A stretch of DNA of 64,000 nt from Maribacter sp. HTCC2170 (lineage in GTDB: Bacteria; Bacteroidota; Bacteroidia; Flavobacteriales; Flavobacteriaceae). Below, piece after piece: positions 25,699 through 33,086 of this stretch. The stretch covers positions 1,051,501-1,115,500 of the forward strand of contig NC_014472.1 in the NCBI RefSeq assembly GCF_000153165.2, given 5' to 3'. The notes under the pieces were generated by a model. That model worked only from the letters and a program-made list of their open reading frames with translations. It was not told where the DNA came from and searched no databases. Each line of letters opens with the position of its first letter. Position 1 is the first letter of the stretch. A program made the translations under genes and the position numbers.

Positions 25699-26646
25699 AT
25701 GAGCTACAATAAAGCCCCTAAGATTGAGTTTTGGACAGGTAGAAAATCTGAAGAGGAATTGTATCTACATGAAAAAGTTGAATTTTCTGATTCTATTACC
25801 AAAAAAGAGGGAATTACAGCCCTATTAGGATACCTATGTGATGAAGGTGTAAAACGGAACCAAGGCAGGGAAGGCGCTGTTGCTGGGGCAGATGCCATTA
25901 GAGCTCAGCTTGCAAAAATGCCAAATCATTTAGAAAAAAACGCCAGCTTAATTGATTATGGAGATATCACTTGCATTGATGGAAATATGGAAGAAAGCCA
26001 AGCAGTATTGGCACAAAAAGTTACTGAATTATTAAAGTATAAGGCACTACCGATTTTACTCGGAGGCGGGCACGATATTGCCTATGGTCATTATAACGGG
26101 ATTAGAGAATATCTTGGCATCCAAAAGTCTATCGGAATCATAAATTTTGATGCCCATTTTGATTTACGATCCAACAAGAATGGCAATAATTCGGGAACTC
26201 CTTTTTTTCAGATCGCTGAGGATTGTCAAAAATCAAACACCTCTTTCAATTATCTCTGTTTAGGTATACGAAAAGATGCGAATGACAAGAATTTATTCAG
26301 AACTGCAAAAAAACTTGGTGTTGGTTTTATTGAAAACAAGAAATTTTCGATGGATAATGCTAAAAGCATCGCAGACGAGTTACTGGATTTTCTAGGAAAG
26401 GTAGACCATGTGTATGTAACTATTGATTTAGATGGGTTTTCATCGGCCTATGCGCCGGGAGTAAGTGCCCCATCACCTATGGGATTCTCACCAAAAATAG
26501 TACTCGAATCACTTGAATTAATCTTGAAATCAGATAAATTGATTTCTATGGATATTGCTGAAATGAATCCGAAATACGACATTGACAATCAAACAGCCAA
26601 ACTAGGTGCTTCACTTATTCATTATGTGATGCACAGCAAATTTTGA
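25699..26646 (+). CDS. hutG: Formimidoylglutamase (ureohydrolase family)
   Basis: A 315-residue arginase-superfamily enzyme. The dinuclear Mn site residues are visible: His in LGGGHDIAYGHY (about 123), DAHFD in IINFDAHFDLR (about 150-154) and TIDLDGFSSAYAPG (about 243). In this context the substrate is most likely N-formimidoyl-L-glutamate, giving glutamate and formamide as the last Hut step. Agmatinase-like alternatives are less likely, because hutH, hutI and hutU are the close neighbours and no other formimidoylglutamate enzyme is present. It is separated from hutHIU by a minus-strand gene pair. Confidence 0.88.
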   Translation: MSYNKAPKIEFWTGRKSEEELYLHEKVEFSDSITKKEGITALLGYLCDEGVKRNQGREGAVAGADAIRAQLAKMPNHLEKNASLIDYGDITCIDGNMEESQAVLAQKVTELLKYKALPILLGGGHDIAYGHYNGIREYLGIQKSIGIINFDAHFDLRSNKNGNNSGTPFFQIAEDCQKSNTSFNYLCLGIRKDANDKNLFRTAKKLGVGFIENKKFSMDNAKSIADELLDFLGKVDHVYVTIDLDGFSSAYAPGVSAPSPMGFSPKIVLESLELILKSDKLISMDIAEMNPKYDIDNQTAKLGASLIHYVMHSKF

Positions 26647-26647
26647 T

Positions 26648-26983
26648 ATGGAACAGATAATACTTGGCACGAAACCTTCCTTTCTAATTGAATTACACAA
26701 TGATTCTTTTGAAATTCATGAAAACGGAAATGAAAACCAAATATTTGAATATGCTTTTGTGGATTCCCTGAGGGTTTCTAAACGAATCAATTGGTTAGTA
26801 ACTGTTCTAAGTTTTATCACTGAATTTTTATTAAATAGTAGTGGCAATGTTTATAAAGAAAGGGATGTCTTAAGATTCAATTATCAAGGCAAGCCTCAAA
26901 AATATTCTCTAAAAGATTGTGATATTAAATTGGCACTACAAACCATTAACAGAATCAATGATATTATTAGAACTGTCAAATAA
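26648..26983 (+). CDS. Hypothetical protein, PH-like
   Basis: A 111-residue protein beginning 1 bp after the hutG stop, so it is almost certainly co-transcribed. I do not recognise a family. It has short beta-strand-like segments (SFLIELHNDSFEIHENG, YAFVDSLRVSKRINW), one moderately hydrophobic stretch (WLVTVLSFITEFLL, about 47-60) and an amphipathic C-terminal helix ending in INRINDIIRTVK. The pattern is compatible with a small membrane-associated or PH-like domain, but this is only a guess. No catalytic residues stand out. Confidence 0.5.
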   Translation: MEQIILGTKPSFLIELHNDSFEIHENGNENQIFEYAFVDSLRVSKRINWLVTVLSFITEFLLNSSGNVYKERDVLRFNYQGKPQKYSLKDCDIKLALQTINRINDIIRTVK

Positions 26984-27037
26984 TTCTATCCTTTGTACTA
27001 TTTCAAAAGCCTCATTCTTCCATTGTAATTAAAAAGA

Positions 27038-28192
27038 TTACAACCAAGATTGATAATACGAGCCATCATCAATATCCAAAGCTAACTGGGTCAATTGCAA
27101 CGGTTTAAAGGTATCGACCATTACAGCTAATTCCTCAGTTTTGGCTTTACCTATACTCGCTTCATATGTTCCGGGATGAGGACCATGCGGTATACCGGCA
27201 GGATGGAGTGATATATACCCTTTGTCTATATTATTCCTACTCATGAAATCCCCGTCAACATAATACAACACCTCATCAGAATCAATATTTGAGTGGTTAT
27301 ACGGCGCAGGGATAGCCTCTGGGTGATAATCATACATTCGAGGCACGAACGAGCAGACGACAAAAGTGTTTGTTTCAAAAGTTTGGTGCACTGGTGGTGG
27401 CTGATGAACCCGCCCTGTTATTGGTTCAAAATTGTGGATTGAAAATCCATAGGGGAAATTATATCCGTCCCAACCAACAATATCAAAAGGGTGCGAAGCA
27501 TAAACCATATGGTGTAACTGCCCCTGCTTTTTTACTTTCATAACGAATTCTCCAACTTCATCGTGGGTTTGCAAATTCTGAGGCAACTTAAAATCCCGTT
27601 CACAAAAAGGAGAATGTTCCAAATGTTGCCCAAACCAATTTCGATAACGTTTGGGAGTATATATAGGGCTGTATGATTCGGTGATTAAAAGTCGATTATC
27701 TTCTGTATCAAATTCAATCTGATAAATCATTCCACGAGGAATCAAAAGATAATCACCATATTCAAATGGAATTTCACCCAACATAGTCTTTAATGTTCCT
27801 GATCCTCTATGTATAAAAAGTAATTCATCAGCGTCGGCATTTTTATAAAAATATGAGGTCAATGATTTTCTCGGTGCTGCGAGTGCCACATTAACATCAG
27901 AATTAAAAAGAACAATTTTTCGGCTTTCCAAATAATCGTCTTCCGGCTGAACCTGAAAGCCTATTAACAATCTAGACTTTATATTGTGCGGCACAGCAGC
28001 TTTTGGAGAAACATCTATGCTATCTGCAACCTCCTTTACCATGGTTGGTCTTTGTAGATGGTACATTAAAGACGACATACCATCAAACCCGATGGTACCA
28101 AACAATTGTTCGTGGTGTAAAGATCCATCTTCCTTTTTAAAAACTGTATGTCTTTTCTGTGGAAGCTTCCCTAGTTTATGGTATAATGGCAT
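27038..28192 (-). CDS. hmgA: Homogentisate 1,2-dioxygenase family protein
   Basis: A 384-residue double-cupin Fe(II) dioxygenase. It starts MPLYHKLGKLPQKRHTVFK, typical of the Bacteroidetes form (shorter than the 430-445-residue animal and proteobacterial enzyme). It has the cupin DYLLIPRGMIYQIEF, the FHNFEPITGRVHQPPPVHQTF-like active-site segment (SIHNFEP at about 258, then the loop HQPPPVHQTF) and the C-terminal HPAGIPHGPHPGTYE, which carries the iron-binding His residues. It would open the ring of homogentisate in tyrosine/phenylalanine breakdown. No hpd or fah gene is adjacent, so the substrate is inferred from family only. Confidence 0.82.
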   Translation of the reverse strand: MPLYHKLGKLPQKRHTVFKKEDGSLHHEQLFGTIGFDGMSSLMYHLQRPTMVKEVADSIDVSPKAAVPHNIKSRLLIGFQVQPEDDYLESRKIVLFNSDVNVALAAPRKSLTSYFYKNADADELLFIHRGSGTLKTMLGEIPFEYGDYLLIPRGMIYQIEFDTEDNRLLITESYSPIYTPKRYRNWFGQHLEHSPFCERDFKLPQNLQTHDEVGEFVMKVKKQGQLHHMVYASHPFDIVGWDGYNFPYGFSIHNFEPITGRVHQPPPVHQTFETNTFVVCSFVPRMYDYHPEAIPAPYNHSNIDSDEVLYYVDGDFMSRNNIDKGYISLHPAGIPHGPHPGTYEASIGKAKTEELAVMVDTFKPLQLTQLALDIDDGSYYQSWL

Positions 28193-28312
28193 ACTCGTAT
28201 TTTTACATTATCATCAATAAAAATACGATAAAGCCCCTTTTCAATAAAATTAAATCAAGTATAAATAGGCTGCAATGATAATCTATCAATATTCACGATT
28301 GCAAATTGGCGC

Positions 28313-28346
28313 ATAAAAAAAAGCCTCCCAGTTTTGGAAAGCCTTT
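28313..28346 (-). terminator. Rho-independent terminator of candidate small RNA
   Basis: On the minus strand there is an 11-bp stem (AAAGGCTTTCC / GGGAGGCTTTT, counting G-U pairs) with loop AAAACT, running into eight T residues (28322-28315). It could terminate the small transcript that starts near 28410, or readthrough from the NDH-2 gene, whose stop is at 28470. Confidence 0.7.
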
Positions 28347-28410
28347 CATTGGTATATGCCCGAAGGACATTTTCACCATGACCCCAACACAAGATTGAAG
28401 CCCAACACAA
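28315..28410 (-). ncRNA. Candidate structured small RNA, about 96 nt
   Basis: No coding frame is plausible here. A TATATTTG minus-7 box (28416-28423, minus strand) would start a transcript near 28410. It would fold a central irregular hairpin (28347-28380) capped by a C-UUCG-G tetraloop, with CAU, GGU, AUG and CC paired segments, and end at the strong terminator at 28313-28346. Signal-recognition-particle RNA was considered, but the conserved GGAA-loop motif is missing. Alternatives are a leader or attenuator of hmgA (start 120 bp downstream) or the 3' tail of the NDH-2 transcript. Confidence 0.45.
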
Positions 28411-28469
28411 CACTACAAATATACAAAGGTTTTTGTTATTTGAATTAGTTCTTTGGTCAATTCTAATAA

Positions 28470-29747
28470 CTATTCTTTACCCCTATATGGACGAACAATC
28501 AATCTGGCCGCCTTATCAAAATTTATGTAATTATATGCCCAGTTAAAAAAGACAATTACCCTGTTCCTAAATCCCACTAAAGCCATTAAATGAACAAACA
28601 TCCAAATAAACCAAGCGAAGAATCCTCCAAATTTTGCGTTTTTTAAATCCACAACCGCCTTATTTCTGCCGACGGTTGCCATAGTACCTTTATCATAGTA
28701 TTTAAAAGGCACCATATTTTTATCCTTTACCAGATTCTTTAGGTTTTTTGCCAAATGTTCTCCCTGTTGAATTGCTGGTTGAGCAACTTGAGGATGTCCT
28801 TTAGGGTAGGTTTCAGTTTCCATATAGGCAATATCCCCAATGGCGAAAACATTTTTATAACCTTCAACCTGACTAAACGCATTCACTTTAAATCTATTTA
28901 ATCGATTCTCCAGTACTTCACCATTAAATCCATCTATTGCTGCACCAGTAACCCCCGCTGTCCAAATAAAATTCTTTGTTCTAATGGTTTCCTTATTTTT
29001 CAAAACCATGGTTTCTCCGTCATAATCCTGAACTATGGTATTCAAATGAACATTTACCCCTAGCCTATCTAAAAACTTAATCGCTTTTCTAGAAGCTGTC
29101 TCACTCATAGGAGGTAATACTCTTGCCGCCCCTTCGAATAAATGAATCTGCATTTCAGAAATATTCAGATGCTTATAATCTTTAGGAAAAACATTGTTCT
29201 TGAGTTCGGCGAAAGCCCCTGCAAGCTCAACTCCCGTTGGTCCTGCTCCAATAATACAAAAATTCAAAAGAGACCTCCGCTCATTCTCATCTTCGCAATC
29301 ATCAGCTTTTTCAAAATTCTGGAGCATTAAACTTCTAATATTCAATGCTTGGGGCACATTCTTCATGGACATTGCGTATTTCTCAATATTATTGTTACCG
29401 AAGAAATTGGTTTTTGTACCGGTAGCCATGACTAGGTAATCATATGACAAACTCCCAATAGAAGTTTCTATTAATTGTTTCGAAGGATTTATTTGCTCCA
29501 CCGTAGACCATCGAAAATGGAAGTTGTCCAAATTTTTTAAAACCTTTCTTAATGGGTAAGCAATCGAGTCCGGGTCAAGACCACTTGTAGAAACTTGATA
29601 TAACAAAGGTTGAAATGTATGGTAGTTATGTTTATCTATCAATACAAGTTGAACATCAAGATTCTTCAGTTTTTTTGCTAGGGATATCCCAGCAAAACCA
29701 CCACCGATAATTACAATCCTCTTTTTATTGGTCTGGGGTATATTCAT
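28470..29747 (-). CDS. ndh: Type II NADH dehydrogenase (NDH-2)
   Basis: A 425-residue FAD-dependent membrane-associated NADH:quinone oxidoreductase. The FAD-binding Rossmann motif is at the N-terminus (RIVIIGGGFAGISLAKKL), with the HNYHTFQPLLYQVSTSGL segment, the NADH-binding fold FCIIGAGPTGVELAGAFAE (about 163-181) and the FAD site NVFAIGDIAY (about 299). A hydrophobic C-terminal hairpin (FFAWFIWMFVHLMALVGF) is the membrane anchor. It transfers electrons to menaquinone without proton pumping. It appears monocistronic, with a structured RNA and terminator 60-150 bp downstream. Confidence 0.92.
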   Translation of the reverse strand: MNIPQTNKKRIVIIGGGFAGISLAKKLKNLDVQLVLIDKHNYHTFQPLLYQVSTSGLDPDSIAYPLRKVLKNLDNFHFRWSTVEQINPSKQLIETSIGSLSYDYLVMATGTKTNFFGNNNIEKYAMSMKNVPQALNIRSLMLQNFEKADDCEDENERRSLLNFCIIGAGPTGVELAGAFAELKNNVFPKDYKHLNISEMQIHLFEGAARVLPPMSETASRKAIKFLDRLGVNVHLNTIVQDYDGETMVLKNKETIRTKNFIWTAGVTGAAIDGFNGEVLENRLNRFKVNAFSQVEGYKNVFAIGDIAYMETETYPKGHPQVAQPAIQQGEHLAKNLKNLVKDKNMVPFKYYDKGTMATVGRNKAVVDLKNAKFGGFFAWFIWMFVHLMALVGFRNRVIVFFNWAYNYINFDKAARLIVRPYRGKE

Positions 29748-29961
29748 ATGATCGTTTTTGTAAAATTAATTCATATATAACGGTTCTATGATACATTTAG
29801 ACGGTTATCACAACGAATCTTTAAAAAGTTCAAAAACACATAATTAGGACAAGCCGTTCATCGGATCCACTTTTAACGAATTATCTTACAATTAGTCGTG
29901 AAACACACAAAGTTTCTTACTTGGTTTTTACTTTTATTACACCCAACCATCAATAACAACT

Positions 29962-31173
29962 ATGCTAAGAATTAGTTTAAAATCGATTTCTGCCCTAGTC
30001 TTCATGTCAGTCATACTAGCATGTACCAAAGATGATATTGAATTAATTGAAGGCCCAGATATGATCATTAATGTTCAACAACCCCCTTTATCCGATTCAA
30101 ATAAGACTGTTCCAACTTCAGATTTTGAAAAATCTATTCTTTGGATTGAAAATATGCAATCAAACAATGGTTTATTGGAAAGTTCTGAAAACACCGATTT
30201 TGTTTCTTTATATGATAACTCATTGGCTGCTCTAGTATTTATAGAACTAAAACAACTTGATCGAGCCGAACGAATATTTGATTTTTTTCAAGGCAAAATT
30301 AATAGCGAATTGCTAAATAATAATGGTGGGTTTTACCAATTTAGAAATTCTTTAGGAGAAAACGGAAGTCGTACCTGGATGGGTGATAATGCATGGCTGT
30401 TAATAGCACTGAACAAATATCACGAAATCACAGAAAACAACAAATACCAACAGATGGCATATGAGCTTGACGAATGGTTAAGAAGTTTACAAGATTCGGA
30501 TGGCGGACTTTGGGGAGGTTATAATGAAAACGGTACTGTTATACCAAAAGTTACTGAAGGGATGATAACAGCATTCAACGCGGTTAAAGGATATGATGAT
30601 TTTCATAAGAACATCTTGGTCTTCTTAGAGAACAATCGTTGGGATACAACAAACAAATTTCTTGTCGCATGGCCAGAAAACCCTGAATATAATCATGCCC
30701 TGGATTTACATTCATTGGGTGGGTTAATCCTAAAAGGGTATTCACCCGAAAACCTAATGCAAGCTGAGCGGTTTTTAAATACACAAATATCAACAGTTAA
30801 TGGATTAGAAATTTCAGGCTACTGTTTTGACGAAGATAAAGACGTAGTATGGTTAGAGGGTACTGCTCAAATGGCAACAGCCCACAAGTTTTTGAACAAC
30901 AACTCAATTGCAGAGGAATTATTGATAGAACTCGAAAAATCCTTTATAAACAGTGCTTTAATATCAAATGCCAAAGGTATACCGTATACTACAAATAATG
31001 GAACCAACTTTGGTTCAGAGATGCTCTGGAACCATGCGGATTTAGCTCCCACCCTTTCAGCAACAGCATGGTACATATTTGCCAAAAAGGGATTTAATCC
31101 ATTAGGTCTAAATGAAGAGAAGGAAATTCCTTCAGCAGAAAAATTCTGGATTGCCGAAACAAGTATCAATTAA
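29962..31173 (+). CDS. Lipoprotein with (alpha/alpha)6 six-hairpin-like fold
   Basis: A 403-residue exported lipoprotein (lipobox SVILAC, Cys near residue 21). The mature part has recurring helical-hairpin motifs with conserved Trp, Gly and Asp: FVSLYDNSLAALVF, RTWMGDNAWLLIALNKY, DSDGGLWGGYNENG, VWLEGTAQMATAH and LWNHADLAPTLSATAWYIF. This pattern resembles six-hairpin glycosidases or terpenoid-cyclase-like toroids. I cannot name the substrate. Acidic residues such as Asp in MGDNAW and Glu in LEGTAQ could be catalytic. It is monocistronic, with 214 bp upstream and no clear regulatory site. Confidence 0.65.
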   Translation: MLRISLKSISALVFMSVILACTKDDIELIEGPDMIINVQQPPLSDSNKTVPTSDFEKSILWIENMQSNNGLLESSENTDFVSLYDNSLAALVFIELKQLDRAERIFDFFQGKINSELLNNNGGFYQFRNSLGENGSRTWMGDNAWLLIALNKYHEITENNKYQQMAYELDEWLRSLQDSDGGLWGGYNENGTVIPKVTEGMITAFNAVKGYDDFHKNILVFLENNRWDTTNKFLVAWPENPEYNHALDLHSLGGLILKGYSPENLMQAERFLNTQISTVNGLEISGYCFDEDKDVVWLEGTAQMATAHKFLNNNSIAEELLIELEKSFINSALISNAKGIPYTTNNGTNFGSEMLWNHADLAPTLSATAWYIFAKKGFNPLGLNEEKEIPSAEKFWIAETSIN

Positions 31174-31218
31174 ACTATTGAATTTTCTAAATCCTTTTGA
31201 AATCTTACATAAGGCATA

Positions 31219-32121
31219 CTAGTCGGCCACAACATTTTTGGTGACCTTAGTTGATCTTGTGGGTTTACTCATTCCCAATTCAGGAATTACCAGCAAAGGA
31301 ATCTGGGTATGAAAAGCCATACGCTTGACCACTGGTTCACGGGTCATCTTTTCCATATAACTATGTTGGAAATTTAACATGGCCAAAAGATGAATATCAA
31401 GTTCCTGGGTAAACACCTCCAAAGTTTTGGACACAGAAGTCAATTCGGATACCGTATGAACATAATGCTCTACTCCATCAAGATACTTTCGAAGCATATT
31501 TAGATTGAACATTTGGATCTCAGTCAAGGCCTTGATTTCATACTGTACATGTACAATACGAATTGCTGCTTTGAACGATTTGGCCAAATCAATCATTGGC
31601 TGAAGTTCTGAAAGTGAATAAAACCTATTAAAGTCGGTCGCAAATGCAATTTCTGAAGGACTCCTGTAGATGAAATTATGGGGAATTGCCAATACAGGAC
31701 AATTTTTTACTGACTTAATAATCCGAACCGTATTGCTGCCCATAAAAACCTCATCGAGACCAGATGCCCCTTTGGTTCCAGTAATAATCAAATCTATACC
31801 AATACGCTCAACAATATCCTTAATCTCATCAACCAACAAACTGAAAGATGAAATGGTCTTAAATTCATGACCATTGAAATTATACTCCTTTTTTATTTTA
31901 CTTAGCAGATTTTTTAACCCGCGTTCTGAATTGTTTTTTGCGCCTTCTTCAAGATTTCCATTACTCAAAGAAGTTGCCATAAACCTACTATTCGCAATTG
32001 CCGGCGTATAGGTATTCAATAAATGAAAAATACATTCTTCATCCTTGAACAATTCAATGGCATACCTGGTTGCATTCCATGCATTCTCTGAAAAGTCCGT
32101 AGGCAACAATATATTCTTCAT
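31219..32121 (-). CDS. Tandem universal stress protein (UspA family)
   Basis: A 300-residue protein with two Usp domains. The first (about 1-150) begins MKNILLPTDFSENAWNATRYAIEL and has the nucleotide-binding-type G-x2-G-x9-G signature in ITGTKGASGLDEVFMGSNTVRI. The second (about 155-285) is more degenerate. Double-domain Usp proteins are common in Bacteroidetes near anaerobic genes. It is preceded by a Fnr-type palindrome with the 23-nt spacing to a TAATTTTA box, which implies low-oxygen induction. It lies 147 bp downstream of the Fnr-like regulator gene. Confidence 0.88.
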   Translation of the reverse strand: MKNILLPTDFSENAWNATRYAIELFKDEECIFHLLNTYTPAIANSRFMATSLSNGNLEEGAKNNSERGLKNLLSKIKKEYNFNGHEFKTISSFSLLVDEIKDIVERIGIDLIITGTKGASGLDEVFMGSNTVRIIKSVKNCPVLAIPHNFIYRSPSEIAFATDFNRFYSLSELQPMIDLAKSFKAAIRIVHVQYEIKALTEIQMFNLNMLRKYLDGVEHYVHTVSELTSVSKTLEVFTQELDIHLLAMLNFQHSYMEKMTREPVVKRMAFHTQIPLLVIPELGMSKPTRSTKVTKNVVAD

Positions 32122-32143
32122 TCCAATTTTATTTTTAACGGGA

Positions 32144-32186
32144 TAAAATTATTGGAACGCTTTCACGGAAACTATGACTTATATCA
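32144..32186 (-). promoter_or_regulatory. Fnr-type site plus minus-7 box for usp
   Basis: TGATATAAGTCA on the minus strand (32186-32175), then exactly 23 nt, then TAATTTTA (32151-32144), matching TAnnTTTG at 7 of 8 positions. The usp ATG follows 22 bp downstream. The same layout recurs at five other sites in this window. Confidence 0.7.
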
Positions 32187-32268
32187 GTTTTTGAATTTTA
32201 GTAAAACGCTATAATATATGGTAATTGAGAATAAAGTCAGACTAAGTTGCAATACGAAAGTTAGTAGT

Positions 32269-32970
32269 TTAAAAACCTTCTATAAGATCTTGGAGCATTT
32301 TTTCATCGATCACACCAATTTTTTTACCAGAGGTTTTAATCATGCCTTTTTTCTTGAATTCAGAAATTATGCGAATAGCAGACTCAGTAGCAGTACCAAC
32401 AACATTGGCAATATCCTCTCGGGAAAGGGTTAAATTCAAAAATCCTTGATTATCCTCTCCATAATTGCTCCTTAAATAAAGAAAAGCTTCAGCAATTCGT
32501 TGCTTCACGGTTTTTTGTGACATGTTCACAATAACATCATCAGCTTCTTTAAGATCATGCGCCATATGACGCAATACTTCCACCGCAAAATCAGGATTTT
32601 GATTTAAGGTATGAACAATACTATCCTTTGGAATAAAACAAACCTCCATGTCACTTACTGCAACTGCACTTAGATTGGTAGACTCCTCAGCAATTACGGA
32701 GCGTTGCCCCATTACCTCACCTTTACTGGCCAGTTTAACAATCTGATCTTTCCCATTTGCACTCAATTTAGAGAGTTTTGACACCCCGTCCCGAACACAG
32801 AACACACCATCAAGTTTGTCGCCTTCTTCAAATAGGGCTTCTCCTTTTTTTACTTTTTTGGTAATTTTAGAATCTGATACTTTTTTCAATTCCGTTTTAC
32901 TCATTGCTCGCAAAGAATTGAATTGTCGAATAATACAATTCTCACATCTAGATTGTTCTCCCTGCTCCAT
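32269..32970 (-). CDS. Crp/Fnr-family regulator (Fnr-like)
   Basis: A 233-residue protein with a cyclic-nucleotide-binding-like domain and a C-terminal winged helix (TLSREDIANVVGTATESAIRIISEFKKKG, about 181-209). Cys9, Cys12 and Cys111 align, at a constant offset of 11, with E. coli FNR cluster ligands Cys20, Cys23 and Cys122. The position of Cys29 is Asn18, and an extra Cys58 is present. In the recognition helix Glu196 and Arg200 match FNR Glu209 and Arg213, consistent with TGA/TCA half-site recognition. It is divergent from ccoI across a Fnr-type palindrome and is the best candidate for the activator acting throughout this region. Confidence 0.88.
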   Translation of the reverse strand: MEQGEQSRCENCIIRQFNSLRAMSKTELKKVSDSKITKKVKKGEALFEEGDKLDGVFCVRDGVSKLSKLSANGKDQIVKLASKGEVMGQRSVIAEESTNLSAVAVSDMEVCFIPKDSIVHTLNQNPDFAVEVLRHMAHDLKEADDVIVNMSQKTVKQRIAEAFLYLRSNYGEDNQGFLNLTLSREDIANVVGTATESAIRIISEFKKKGMIKTSGKKIGVIDEKMLQDLIEGF

Positions 32971-33021
32971 ATGGTATTTAATTAATGCTCACTGAATAAT
33001 TCAATAAAAATATCGAAAAGA

Positions 33022-33064
33022 TGACAAATATCATATATATCTTTGGCAAAGTTACAAATATTTG
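33022..33064 (+). promoter_or_regulatory. Fnr-type site plus minus-7 box for ccoI
   Basis: TGACAAATATCA (33022-33033), exactly 23 nt, then AATATTTG (33057-33064), 7 of 8 to TAnnTTTG. The ccoI ATG is at 33087. The site is equidistant from the divergent fnr-like ATG (52 bp), but in that direction the base 23 nt away does not start a convincing box, so autoregulation is less certain. A second TATCTTTG box at 33038 is also present. Confidence 0.7.
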
Positions 33065-33086
33065 CGGCAGGTATAAGTAAATGTAA

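Noticed and set aside
27023-27043. Bidirectional terminator between the PH-like gene and hmgA
   Set aside because: The 7-bp TTGTAAT/ATTACAA stem is AT-rich, overlaps the hmgA stop codon and has no T-run on either strand.
28315-28410. Signal recognition particle RNA
   Set aside because: Size and terminator fit, but the conserved GGAA-capped domain IV motif is missing and the loop is UUCG; kept only as a candidate structured RNA.
32971-33021. Fnr-dependent autoregulated promoter for the fnr-like gene
   Set aside because: The shared palindrome is 52 bp from the ATG, but 23 nt away on that side the sequence (TATTCAGT) is a poor minus-7 box; not reported as a promoter.
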